From Rhynchonema sp. JSB1_4 (lineage: Eukaryota; Nematoda; Chromadorea; Monhysterida; Xyalidae), in the NCBI GenBank assembly GCA_030248065.1, contig JASAMV010007765.1:1-64000 (forward strand): DNA of 64,000 nucleotides, in the 5' to 3' direction. Within the stretch, counting starts at the first letter, position 1. Each line of letters begins with the position of its first letter. Shown here piece after piece: positions 1-13,172 of the stretch. The notes below the pieces were generated by a model, which did no database searches, was not told where the DNA came from, and was given only the letters and a program-made list of their open reading frames with translations. The position numbers were made by a program, and so were the translations under genes.

Positions 1-2
1 GA

Positions 3-2834
3 CCACGATTCTGCACACGACAGTGCGTCGCCGGATGTCAGTGTCGCGCTGGATTCCTGCGAAACGCCTTCGGCACCTGTGTTACCATCGGTCAATGCTG
101 TGAGTGCGCTGTTGTTTTGCCTGTTGCATCTAAGAATTGAGGTCGGGTGCGTGCGACTTGCATCCCGAATTTTCACATTTATAAACCACCTGAATTGTGA
201 CCTTCGTTGCAGCCAAGCCGAAGCCGAACCCCTGGCCATCAGCACCAGTCCCCCCGGCTGTGCCTCCATTCACTCCACCATTCGCACCCGAGTGCTTCAG
301 ACGTCCTGAGGGTGATATCGTGTCGAAACAGTGCGACGCCGAGTATTGCGTGTGCAAATCGCAGCAGAAACAGTGCGTGTCGTGTGGTGCTGGGCAGGTT
401 CGTGGTTTTGAATGTTCCGAGATAAACCGATTTGCGAATACCGTTGGTCGAATGTGGTTGCGCCGTAGGTGTGTCGATCAATGTAGCGATCGTGATCTTT
501 CGCATTTCAGCTGTTCGATCTATCACAACGTCAATGCCGTCCGTCATTCCTGATAACTCCGTCGTGCCCGCCGTCACCTCCCACATTCACACCCCCATTC
601 GTTCCGCGCACGCCTTCACCGCCGTTCTTTTCGCCACCGGTCTTCCCGCCGAAACAATCGCCGCCCGTCTTTGTCCCCCCGACACCAGCTGCGCCGGCCA
701 GTCCGCGTTAGTTGGGTGTTTTGTGGTTCGATCCGTGAAATGATCACAATTTGTGACACGACCCCTTTTGCAGCAGCCATTCCATCGTGTGTCGGTCGAC
801 CGGATGGTGAACAACACGAACTCGGCTCCTGCAACCAGGACTATTGTGTATGCAAACAGGGAAAACTGGTGTTCATGCAATGCGATGCCGGACAGGTATC
901 AATCAATACGTCGCTTCTGTGCTGTCTTACACGTTATCTTTTCATGTACATAGTACGTTGTTTATTGCAGGTATTCCAAGTGGCGTTCCGGAGTTGTGTG
1001 CCACAAGCATTCGCACCCGGATGTAGGCCGTCACCACCAGTGCCCACTCCAGCAGCCGAGCCGTGTCCGACGCCCGAACCAGCGCCCGGTCCCAGCACTC
1101 CCGCACCTCCAACCCCAAGTGAGTACCTTACAATCGTTGTGTTTGCGTAAAATCTGAGAGTTGAATCGAATTCTTCGCCATTGCAGCCAACAACCTGTGC
1201 CAAAACCGCGTGCCCAATCAGGCGTTCGAGGCTGGTGACTGTGACCAGACGTACTTTGTGTGCAAACTGGCCGCTGGTGTGCTCAAGCCGGTGTTGATGT
1301 CGTGTCCGGACGGTGAAGTGTGGGAAGTGGAATGGAACAAGTGCACGTCGCCCAGTGACAATCCACGATGTGATGGTACCACCACCGCTGCTCGTTAGTT
1401 GGTGCTTCATGATGGCAATTATTTGTTATCGTGCCCATATCACTTCAATTCTTAATTTTTGTTTCATATTATCTCATGCTTGTTTGTTATCGTACAATCC
1501 CTGGCCACTTGCAGCACCAACCTGTGGCGACAACGAGGAGTACAGCGAATGCGGCTCGGCATGTCCAGCCACGTGCGCACAGCCAGAGGGACCACAGATC
1601 TGCACACAGCAATGCGTCGTCGGATGTCAATGCCAGCAAGGATTTGTGCGCAACGCTGATGGTGCATGTGTCACTGTGGATCAGTGTCGTTAGTGACGGG
1701 ATGGGATTATGTTTGTTCGTCCATGATTATACATGGTGTATGTAGCTCATCATACTGCTCACGGCTTTCACAGCCGATCTTGGCTGAAAACTGTTCTCGG
1801 GGTTTGCGTGACTTGATGTAAGAATTATCTGCAACAATAGGCTCGTATACCACCAGAAAAAATAGCCCACAAATTGAACTCATGGTTTGCAAGTCATCAT
1901 AAATTCAGCTGTTAAATGGCGTGTTCTGATCATGTCACTGCAAAATCACAGAACCATGTGTGCTTGCAGCGTCCCCGATCGACCCGCGTTGCCAGGCCGG
2001 CGCCGTGACCACGGTGGCACTCGGTCCACTGTGCGGTGCATCGACCTATCTGTCGTGTCGTCCGGATGGCACGAGTGTGGTCACGGAATGTCCGCAATCG
2101 TTGGTGTTCGATGGCACATCCTGTGTCGGATCGTCGTCAGCCACTTGTCCCCAACCGTCCACTGCACCACCCGGTTGGTTGATTTGTGTGTTGCTGTATC
2201 AGCGGTACCCGCTTTGTAGTGAGTGCCGTGCCGAATATTTATAAAATGCAGACTGCCAGCATAACTTTCTTGCAGTAGTAGCACAAGACCCGTTGTGCGC
2301 CAGTGGTGATGGCTACTTTGCGGCCGAGCGCTGCTCGCAATTCGTTCAGTGCTATCGCGGTGTGGCTTACACGATCGATTGTCCGGCTGGTGAGTCACGT
2401 TGATGTTTCATGGGTATTGCCAATTAAAACTGATTCAATGATGTACTTGTCACAGGCTTGGTATTCAACGACGCCGCCGACGCCAAAGTCTGTGACCGAG
2501 TGGACAATGTGCCCAGATGTGCAGCTGTGCAGCCAGGTATGGACACTCTTGTGCCGTTGTCTACCCTCCGTATCGTGACGTTCCATATGGAAATTCAAGG
2601 TTGAGACCAACCAATAACATAGCCATTTGATTCACAGATCGACCATCAGACCCGATGTGTGACGGCCGTCGCGAGGGCGCGTACTTCGTCGATCCAGTTG
2701 ACTGTCGTCGCTACTATCGCTGTGCCAAAGGCGCGCTCTTCAAATTCGTCTGTCCCAGCAACACCATCTTCAAGAGCGACATGAACATTTGTGACTATGG
2801 CAAGTGCAAAACCACAAACATCACCCGTAGATAG
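3..2834 (+). CDS. Secreted chitin-binding (CBM14) and TIL-domain protein, 3' part
   Basis: Partial gene; the 5' end is outside the window. Exons read 3-99, 213-400, 511-700, 774-895, 971-1118, 1187-1393, 1515-1688, 1970-2218, 2276-2389, 2456-2536 and 2638-2834 (stop TAG), with continuous phase. The first exon is the end of a cysteine-rich TIL (trypsin-inhibitor-like) domain; exon 1515-1688 is a full second TIL domain. Between and after them lie at least six chitin-binding type-2 (peritrophin-A) modules with the six-cysteine spacing, for example YCVCK and YYRCAKG cores. Proline-rich linkers ([18 protein letters not shown]) separate the early modules. Such proteins are extracellular and bind chitin in eggshell, pharynx or gut; the TIL domains may inhibit proteases. 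The donors at 1394 and 1689 overlap in-frame stop codons (GTTAGT), so shorter isoforms ending at 1398 or 1693 are possible. The donor at 2219 is less certain; 2175 is an alternative. Confidence 0.85.
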
Positions 2835-3618
2835 GCACGTTTGATTGCTTAGTATCAGTCGTATTTATTATTTTTGTATTTTCGCATTGCGACAGTGTTT
2901 TTTAAATTTCTATTATTTATTCACGTTTGATATCCCGTTTTTTATTTGGTACCACTACTTCGCCGTTTTGTTTTGTGTCGCGGGTCAAATTTGATACCTG
3001 ACGTTTTTGCAGTGATTTTGTTTTTATGGCTCAATTGTTCACATTTTTATCAGTTGCGCAAGGCGCTGTGATCTCAAATATTTTCACCATACATTCTTCC
3101 CAATTTGTGTGTCATTCGTAAAATGTAAAAGATAAGCGAGCACCTAAACAAAATATTGTTCTCGTAGTAGACTGTGATCAAAAAGTGTTATTATTTGATG
3201 CTTGAGGGGCACAATAGTTTATAAATGAATGTTGTCAGTTGCGTTTTGTCATGTTCCCAAACATGTTGGTTTCGTGTTGTCTAATTCCATTTTTTTATAT
3301 TGTTGTACAATCCTATTCCCCGTTATACATTTGGCCCATCATATTTATTCCATTATTATCCGTTGCCATTATTATCCGTTCACACATTGCTTGTTCTAAT
3401 AAATTTGCACGCAAAATCTTTTCTTCTTTTCGAAATCAAAAGAATGGGTTGTAATCTGCCCTGATTCCGCACTGCGGAAAACATATTTTCCCGAAACATC
3501 GCGCAAGGGAGCTTTGTAAAGAAATGAAACTTAGAGAAAGAAAACGTGACAAGGCCGTGAAAAGAATTTTTTCGGAGAAAGTTCAACAAATTTAGGTCAA
3601 AACCTGCATAGTTGAACT
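2835..3618. other. Intergenic, A/T-rich
   Basis: No coding signal is seen. The stretch is T-rich after the TAG at 2834 and should hold the 3' UTR of the chitin-binding gene and the promoter of the kinase gene. A possible poly(A) signal (AATAAA) lies near 3399. Confidence 0.5.
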
Positions 3619-6600
3619 ATGGCGTCGACATCCACGACTCCGCGGGACTTGGCGCCACGGCCCACCTTGTACCAGTTGTTAGCAGATGCTGAGTTGACCG
3701 CCTATTATGCTGCCATGAAATCGCAACTGAAAATTTTGAGCTGCGAACATCTGAAGTTGGTTGGAGCTGGGTTTTGTTGTGAATTGACCCCAACAGATAC
3801 AGGTTGACGATATCGTAGGTCGCCTTGTTGTTATACCAATTACAACAGACCGCGATGTACAGTTTTGCCCCATCATTCCAGACCCGTTACAGATACGTGA
3901 CCGACACGGACCTGGTCGGTATCGGCATGTCCAAACCCGAATGTCGTCGTTTGTGGAAGTTCTACGAGCGTGACCACCCGGCTGGGTTGTTTGGTCGATT
4001 GAAACGAAGGATGCTGGCAAAAGTGAACAGCGCTGATGCGAATGGCAATGATTGTGATAAGGTGAATTGGGGTCGGAGTCGGAGCATGTTTGGGAGCTCT
4101 ACTCAGAGGAAAACAGGAAAGCTGATATTTTTGCCACGCTACATGACTTCTGGCACGCAGAATACCAGCGTTGAACACGTGCAACTATGACCTAACCTTT
4201 TCCTGTTTCTTTGTTGCCAGCCAGAATATGGCACCCGCACTTCACACAGCATCGTGTAGAGGAAAGCAACACACGTCTGACTCGAGCAGAAAAGAAAGTA
4301 ACCAGCTGCTTTCTTCGCAGAAACACCAAATTTAATCCCATTGAGAGGGCAATTCACGCATTGTCATGTCCATTCATCAGCAGATTTGCAAATATTTTCC
4401 AGTCGCTACCCCGTTGCAATTCCACCGATCTTCCGTCACCATCCTCGTCATCCACACATGATGGTTCACCTCGGCACACACCTGCACCCGAACAACACAT
4501 CATACCGGCGTGCAATGTGACCCTGTGCAAACAGTTGGGTATGGGCGAATTCGGATCAGTTTGGCAGGTTGGTTGGTTCGGCTGTTTAAAACTGGTCGAA
4601 TGTGGTCAGAAGCTGTTTTTAATTGCGTTGCGGCTCAAAAACGTCAACGAAAAAATGCAACAATCTGAACTGTGATTTTTGCCAATTTTGCAGAGAGCTG
4701 TTGGATTTTTTACAGTTTCTGTTTTCACAAACGATCGATGCATCGTTTGTAAGAATTTACCACATGGGCCAGCCTTCAAGCACAAAGGACAGGACTCAAT
4801 GCTCCGAAAAATTATGGCGTGCGGCACTATTCACAAGTCTGTTGATTTCACATTCGCAGGCCGTTTGGACCCCAGCCCATACGAGTGATCGTATCCAAGT
4901 GGCAGTCAAAGTGGTCGATTCGACCAAAATGCAATCGAATCCACTTGAGTTCATCCATGAGGCGGCCATCATGCACAAAGTGCATCACGATAACATTGTG
5001 CAAATGTATGGCGTTGTGTTGGAGACGAAAACTATCATGCTTGTGAGTGTCGAACAAGTTATTTTATTTAGCCAGGTTATCTTAAAAATTGACCAAAGCG
5101 CCGATTGGTCGGTACATCAAACTTGGTGATCGGATAGGGTTAGGCCGGCCTTGCTGAGTCACCCTCGCCGCGTTTTATACCTGCCGTCCATTCACAAAAT
5201 TGGCGGACAATTTGTTTTTTTATCCAGTTTATTTACGTAGAAAGGATTATCTATTCATTGCCAACTATCCAGGTATCCGAACTTGCCCCGCTGCGTTCCC
5301 TGAGCGAGTGTCTTCGCGATTCAAACCTTCGAGCGAGTTTCCCAGTCGAGCGACTATGCGACTACGGCGAACAAATCTGTGATGGAATGATGTATCTGGA
5401 GGCCAATCGATTCATCCACAGGGATCTGGCTGCACGAAACATTCTTGTATTTTCCGTTGACAAGGTTGGAGCCTGTGTATCAAGCGCGTTTTATCTTGTT
5501 CATGTAAAATTTTTATAGATTGATAAGATATTCCGAGATTTGTTGATGGCACTAATCTCGATTCTGGGCCAATAAACGCCTGTTTTAGAAACCTGGAGCA
5601 AATTTGACGCTGGTCGAATTGTTGGGAAACGAAAATTGGGGTATAATTTCAAAATTTTGTGAATTCGAAAAAGCCACATGACCAAGGCAGGGCCGGACCG
5701 ATAATCAAATTTGAGGAATATGGTAGCTTCAGTGATTCTCGCTCTCAAAAACGTTAAATTTCTGTGTTCAGGTGAAAATCTCGGACTTTGGTCTTTCCAA
5801 ATCGTTGCGGATCGATGAAGAGTACTATCGGACACAGTTCACGGCCGGCTTGAAGCTGCCGATTGCTTGGTGTGTCACGATTTCTTCTGTTAAGACTTCA
5901 TGCACGTGGTGGTCGTACCCACAAATTAATCATCATTGAATCTTGCGTGCAGGTGCGCACCCGAATGTATCAATCATCTCAAATTCACGACTGCCAGCGA
6001 TGTATGGGCATATGGTGTGACGTTATGGGAGATGTTCACTTATGGACTGCAACCGTGGGCCGGAATGAACGGACAGGAGGTATGTATACATGTTCAACCC
6101 TTTCTGCGTACAGCGAAAACAGATTGTGTGCAGCGAAAACAATTTTGACCGTTTCTCTTGTGTGTTTCTTTAATCTATGCCAGCACGCCCTTCATTGCAC
6201 TTAGGAATGCATGATATTCAGTTGGCCAACAACAGTATTCCCATTACATCAGATCATCGACACGATCGATCGTCCACGTTGTTGCCGACTGGAGCAGCCA
6301 GACGTTTGTCCCCGTGACCATTACGATGTGATGCTCAAATGTTGGCAGCACGAACCGGGCAATCGGCCGAAATTCGCTAATTTGGCTGAATTGTTGCCCG
6401 ATGTTAGATGCATATATTGACCAATCGATTTGGAAATCGTGATTGATTTGCAACTTTGTGGTTTTTGCATAACTGTTTTTCGTCTGCAGCTGCGTCCCGA
6501 ACGTGTGCAGGCAGTGGTCGCATGCACCGACCGGGTCACTGACCATCTACAGTTCGATATTGGTGCTGTGATCACGGTACTCGACAAATGGTGAGCGGTA

Positions 6601-9600
6601 GAGGCAGCTTGTTGTTTTCAGCCGTGCATGTTGCACAAGCCATGGTTGCTCAACAAAAAAATGCTGTATGTTCCAGGCCGGCGTTATATCCGGATGGTTA
6701 CTATTGGAAAGGTCAGCTAACTTCGGGCCGAACTGGTCTGTTCCGTCCAACCGACTGCGTGGCCCATATCAGTGTTGAGTGCCCGAAATTGCCGACTGCT
6801 CTGCGCCGACAGTCACCCACGACGTCATTGGGGTCAAATGGAGAAAAATCAAATAAATCTAAATGTGCGTTGAATTTTTCGCAAAATGCGGCAAATTATT
6901 GCTGCTTCTATTGTGAGTTGTGCAACGTGTTGTTGATTGCCCGCTTCGACCAGCAGTATGAATGTATGACTCGTTCACGTCCCCACGTGATCCTAAGAAC
7001 ACTGCAAAGCTCATGAGCTGGGTTTTATGCTCTCTGTTGCTTGTGCAAACCTTGAGTTTCTTTTATTTACAGCCAAATCGAATTCGCCCGCTCCTCACGC
7101 GGAATCGAAAGTGAAACATCAGCGAGATCGACGATTGGAGATTTCGTTGCCGGTCGACATGCGACATGTCGGACATTATGGATTGGACGGACAGTGTTTT
7201 GGGGATTTGGGCGCGATTAGTCCGGAAATTGTGCGCAGTGGTGGGTATTAAATTAAATTATTGATTTGCACTTTGTGTCGCGCAAATTGTCGGTATTCTG
7301 TGACATGCAGACACGACGCGATACCAAGGAGCGCTTTTGCGTTCAGGAGCATTGTCCACCTTTCAGTTTCAGGCAAACTCAAAAGTCCCACCGATATTCG
7401 AGCATCCATGATTTCATCGCCTCAACCAATGTCAACGATGACCCACTCTTGCCATGAGAATATATCAGTGCCAACCAGCAGGGCACCGACCACGCCACAT
7501 GCCAATGGAGCTGCACATTTAAGGTAAAGATGAGGGTGGGGTATTTTTATTTGTACGTGTTTTAGTGTGAACTTGTCAATTTTAAAATGATAAAAACCCA
7601 TTTTCAGTTATCAAGCAAACGATCGGCCGGGCTCGCTGCTCGACGAAGTATTCGAAGCGCTACAGATCGGCGCACCGACTCCTGCCAAATGTTGGTGAAT
7701 TTGATTAATTGTGTTAGAGTGCCAGCAGGCCGTTATCAATCTTGGTGATCGGATGGAAGTTGCTTACTGACCATCAGCCTGTCGAAAACAGAACAGGCCC
7801 TAAATTTCGAAATCATCATCAATCAAAAAAGAGCAACAAAACAAACCAAGTAGTGTTGTCGCCTGTCCTAATGTTTCAGTGGATCACTCACACGCCACCT
7901 CATCGCCATTTGACACGAGCAGCGGCTACCACGACAATCTGGGTCTGTCCCTCACATCCGATTATCGCCTGTCATCGGTGGAGGACTCTGTGTTGCTCAA
8001 TGATGATGCCACTGATGACTCGGGATTGGTGGTCACGTCCGAAAGGTCGATGCCCCGATACAGCAAAGTGGACAAGGATAGAAAGTCGGTGTTATGTGGC
8101 GATCGGTTGCATTTTGTAGCTACTACTAATCGACAGGATAACATAACCTGAAAATGATTGTTTTTGATTACTGATGCTTGTTCTAATAATAAGTACCTTG
8201 GATTCTAAAGTTCATATGTGCAGCGATCTTCATATGTAAACGTCCCAATGATGACCCCAAACCTAGGTCCTTCTGAATATTGTTCTCAAATGTTCCGTGA
8301 TCAAAACAGTTTCCATTTCTGAGGGACAGTACGTTTGATCTGTTTTTCAACAACAAAATTACGTTTGCTGTTATGGGCTAATTTTCACCTCACTGCACAG
8401 TTTTATATAATTTCGAAAAAATTCCAGCAAATCGAGAGATAAGCCGAAGCCCGGCGTTCCAGTGCGACCGGTGTCATATGCGGAATCGAAGAAAATCGAT
8501 CGGTACTGCAACACTGCGCAGAAACTGTCTGATAAGGTTGGATTCCTTCGTGAAAAAAGTTAAAAAAAATGAAATGGACTATCAGTGCCATTTACGCCCC
8601 TTATTTAGATTCTGGAACGCGAAAATGAGGCGTTGGCCAAATCGATTAGGCGCTACGATGCGAACGAGAATGAAATTGACGGGAAAATGAAGTGGGTACA
8701 TCTTATAATTATTTGCTGACTAGTTATTGATCATCAATTTGTCCAATGTCACAGTTCCAAGCGCAAGTCTCTGCCTGAGGCTAACCTATTGTCTACCGTT
8801 GATGGTGCACCCACGTTGTCAGTGAGCACTGAATCTGGCACTGTCGCTAAGTCATCGACTGAGGTGAGCAACCAGTAGTTTTTTTACATTTTCTGTGAAA
8901 ACGCCCGTTTTCTCCCTTCAGTCACAACAAAAGTTGACGCCCGAGGCAGAGGAAGCCTATAAAATGCTGGTTGAATGCGGTCGCAGTGTGGCGAGTGCGG
9001 GACAGAGCATTGCACAGAGTCCGACACAACGCAAACCGCAGATCAGCCCGTCTGGGTGAGTAACACATTGTGCACAACGCACAGCAGATTGCATGCATTA
9101 TTTTCATCTAGCGCATTTTGACTCGCGTGCGCAAGTGATAACAAATGCCACGCTAATCTTTTACTCGGCATAGTCTGCGCATGGTAATGGGATCGACGCG
9201 TGCAGTGTGCATTGTAGTGCTTTGCAGCAGCGATTTTGTCAGCGATGTGTTTCTCCGTGCGGGATGGGGTAGTTGTCCGCAGATGTAAGTTTGCGAATTT
9301 TAGGTTATTTCTCTGGCGTCATTTAAGTGGTTGTTTAGCTTTCGGGCTGCTTACTTTTGGACCAAACTGTCTCTGTTTATGGCTGTTTCGGTTGAGAGCG
9401 TGGCGCAAATTGAAATAAAACACGTGTTTGGGATAAGCTGCCGCAATGAAAATGGACACATTTTCGCTGGATCGGAATTTCGCATTCATACTTCATTCCG
9501 CTGCAGCTGTGTTGCGTAGGTGTACGCGTTTTTGTAATGCAACCACAGTTAGTGCTCGCGCGCATTTGTTTTGTTGGTGCTACATGCAGTTTCTTTGGAC

Positions 9601-11470
9601 AAAAAAACACCAGCGCTAGATGGGGTTTTCTCTGTATGATGTTGTATATGTATGTATATCGTATGTGAGTCCTCCAGGGCACTTCTCTGTTATTTCATTT
9701 GGCGTTTCATATGGCAGGGATGTGCTCTTGCTGATCGTGTTTCACTCAGATAAAACATGGCGTAATGTCACTGTGTTTTGGCGTTCGGATAACTGCGAGA
9801 TTTGCTCAGAATGACACAGCGCAATAACAGTCAGTCAACAAACGCTCACTATTTTGCAGTCGTCCCCTATCCAAACCTCCACCACCCCCAATCCCCATCG
9901 ACTTGCCTCCTGCGTCACCCATTGAAGCTCAACCACCTCCATTATTGCCCACTGTCACACGCACACAACCAACTACGAGCACATCTGATGACTTGGCTGA
10001 TGTTTCAAAGTCGACGGTCGATGAGGAGATTAATCCGTTGAGACAGATTCGGTTGGTTAAGGGCAGCCGTAATACGTGCTACTTTCTTAACAGATCATTT
10101 TTGTTGCTTTTTGCATTCTGTGACAAGGCAGACAATGAGACGCGGTTGCGATTGTTGCGATGTTCACATGTTTTGGTTTTACAGAATCAGACAGTCTGTT
10201 AAAAAACGACTCCGATTATATTTTCCTGGCGCAATGTGTGTTTTGGATTTCCCTTTTCGACCTGTTCTCGTAGAGGCGGTGCACCCAGTTATCGTCAGTG
10301 CGTGTGCTACCGCACTGTGACTACGTGACCAAGAAAACACCTGCGAGATGGGTACCATTCACTCGCCACCAACTGCTTGCGCAAAGCTCTGAGTTCCGTA
10401 TTTTCAATTGCAGGCAGGACGCAAGCAGTGGCGTTGCGTTGTCATTCCGTCCCGGTGCATCGTTCACAGGCGGCAGTGGCAACAGCAGCAAGACTGCACG
10501 TGCTGCAACCAACGTCAATGTTGCCCGACCATCGTCGTTTAAACAACAACATCGTAAACCCATCACTCCATCCACATCCAGCGAGTTTGGCACTTCGGTG
10601 TTGGACAAAGTGGCCAGTATTCACTCGCCGACTGGTGCCATCGCCAAGGCTGTACCACCACCTATACCGCCGAAACCGAAATTTGATCACGGGTTAGTCT
10701 GCCTGAAAGCAACTGACTCGCATGTTGCACGAGGCCAAAACCTAACAGCGCGATCCAGGCATCATTCTTTATGCGCATATATTCGTTATAAGCAAATATT
10801 CACCCGATGCATAATTTTTAGTCGCATTGGGCATGTACATAACACTTGACGGTGCCAAATGGATACATTTCCTTATTTGTTGTGAGGATGCTCGTTCATG
10901 GGGTCTCTGCGGAAGGTAAAGATACAATGTGACATGTTTGAAAAAGATCTCTCATCAGTTGTTTTCCTGGTTATGCAACAAAATCGTTGTGCATCAAAAC
11001 ACTCAGTTTTCATGCAATTACGTTCCACGCATCCCAAATTTAACATGTTTATGTCTAACTACTCATTCGTTATAAGCATTTATTCGTCCAATGCATGCTT
11101 TTTGGCAGGTCCCGTTGCGACGAATAGTGACCCCGTGTGCGTTTTGTTATCGTTATGATTGCCATTGTTGTTGCAGTTCAAGTGCGCCACACCCTTTGCT
11201 TCGCACACAAAAGGACGTCGAATCGGGCAGATACGAAACACAATTGGATAAATACGAACTGCTCGACTTTGTCATGTCACCCATCACTCAACATAAACAA
11301 CAGCACGACAGTAATGGTGATGATGATAGGTGGGTCTGTTTTACGTAAATTGTTCATTTTAAATAGTTGGTACCAAGATTCGATTACCGATCTTCAGCTG
11401 CGTCCATCCAAGTGCAATCACGCCACCGTCCTATATGCCGCAGCCACAGGACGATATCGTGAATGTGTAG
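3619..11470 (+). CDS. ACK-family non-receptor tyrosine kinase (SAM-like, kinase, SH3, CRIB)
   Basis: Homologue of ACK/TNK kinases (C. elegans SID-3/ARK-1 type), cytoplasmic kinases linked to Cdc42 and endocytosis. Early exons: 3619-3759, 3882-4061, 4403-4567, 4860-5042, 5273-5464, 5772-5869, 5953-6079, 6253-6402, 6490-6590, 6677-6864, 7073-7240. The N-terminal SAM-like domain (about residues 10-80) ends in [12 protein letters not shown]. The kinase domain has P-loop GMGEFGSVW (about 153), VAVK Lys about 179, HRDLAARN about 272 and DFG about 292, so all catalytic residues are present. An SH3 (VITVLDKW...GYYWKGQ) and a CRIB-like [12 protein letters not shown] follow. Later exons (7608-7690, 7880-, 8430-8536, 8611-8691, 8755-8863, 8922-9055, 9860-10051, 10414-10692, 11177-11329, 11398-11470) give a low-complexity tail with PPPIPPKPK, a likely SH3 ligand. 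Exon limits between 7310 and 7523 and near 8100 are unresolved. Confidence 0.88.
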
Positions 11471-13172
11471 CAGAGTTGTTGCATTCAGATTCTTAGGGTG
11501 GTGGTCGTTGCACACAAATATACGTACACCGTGTAGTTTTTCTGGGGCTTTTTTTCAAACTCAACCTTTTTTGCATTCTTGCTGCACACGCACACGCTGC
11601 ACGATCTTCTTTCATCCCAGCTGTTCATTGCTCGATTTGTAACTGGTCACATTTTGTGTTCGTGGTTCTCAAAATAATAATGTACATATAATTTTGCTTG
11701 TGAACTCTGTATTTATATGATTGCGTGCTGTTGACTTTTCGTTGTGGCTTTTCGGCTATTCAATATTGCGGGATTTGGTATTTTGTTGTTGTTCATGAGC
11801 TAAGATCTGGTTGTTAAAAAAATTATTGACTTTTGGTCTATGGAGTGTAATGTTTTCAATTTTATTGATTGATTGGCGCTGGACGCCGTCGTTTGGTCAA
11901 GACTATGAGTCGTAAATTGCTGACTAGCGTCTATGCCCGTTGATTTGTGCACCAATTTAGTCCTTGTGTGTTGCATTGATCATCTTGGTGTATGATTATG
12001 GTTAGATTTGCGTTTTGTGCGTTATTGTTGCCTGAGTTTACATTCTGGGAAAAGCGCTTACCCAAAGTTCTTATAGACTTTCATTGTTTGACCTGTTGGC
12101 CTTATTTTAAGTTGGCATCAAAAAACGATTGAAACCAGTGCGATTCAATTACATGTACCACATATTTATATCGAGCAAATCTTGATTGATCAAAAAATGT
12201 TATTACTTCTGATTGCTGTTTTGCAGAAATTATGTATTATCAGATTCAGGGTTATCTCTTTATCAGATTAGGATTTTAGAAATTATGTCTTCTACAGAGA
12301 ATTTATTGTATTTCATTTGAAGTTATAACATTGTCTTGTTACTGCCGTGCCTAACAATTAAGCAGACACAAAAATAAAGTTTGGCATAAAAATCTGCTTA
12401 TTATTGACATTCTTTCTACCAGTATGCAAACTTATATGGTGTAAACCACAGTGTTTTGTTTGCAGTTGGAATAAAACAAAAGTTTTCACATCAATTGTTG
12501 AAGATGAATTGTGCAAAAAACATTACGTGTATGTTACAGGTTTACAAGTTCTTATCAGGAATATTTTGTTGATAGGGCAACAGAAGTATACGTCGTCTGA
12601 GCCTCGGTTACCAGGCACACAGCCGTGTTTAGCTGCTGCCAAGCTCGGAATGGTGTCTAATGTGTAGGCAATCCGCCAGCTCATGGCACTCCGCACACAC
12701 AGGCTGCATGCTACATTACTGCCATCAACGAATGCATCTATTCGTTGCAGTTATCCGTTGAAACATCTCCAAATTTTGCAACAATGCAGAAAAGTGTTAT
12801 GGCAAGCAGCAAATGAAAACCGGATGAATTAAAAAACGGTCTTCAAAGTATGACACTCGCTCGAAGTGTAGATTTTGTTTAGAAAATGGCGTGTGCTGCG
12901 GCATGCGCGCTGTGTGTATAAAAAGTGCCATGAGCCGATGGATTGCCCATACATGGAATTTGTATTGTCACCATACCATACAAATCTAGAATGCGCAACT
13001 TTTTTTCCAAAACAACCATGCACATGCCAGAGTTGCACGTTTGCGGCCAGAGCCAGTGCAGTTGACAGTCTGACGTGTTCTGGTATCATTTGTTGACGTA
13101 TTTTTTCAGCAGTAGCGAACCACACGCACACTGAATTAAACTGCGTTTTACTGAAACTAATTTTCCAACGCA
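11471..13172. other. Intergenic between kinase and YeeE-like gene
   Basis: No convincing gene. It is T-rich after the kinase stop and contains one MITE-like repeat at 12669-12950, annotated separately. Confidence 0.5.
12669..12950. mobile_element. MITE-like repeat, copy 1
   Basis: About 280 bp bounded by short inverted repeats: CAATCCGCCAGCTCATGG at the left and its near-complement CCATGAGCCGATGGATTG at the right. A diverged copy lies at 35988-36240 in the same orientation, sharing long blocks such as GCAGCAAATGAAAACCGGA and GAAAATGGCGTGTGCTGC. No coding capacity, so non-autonomous. Confidence 0.75.
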
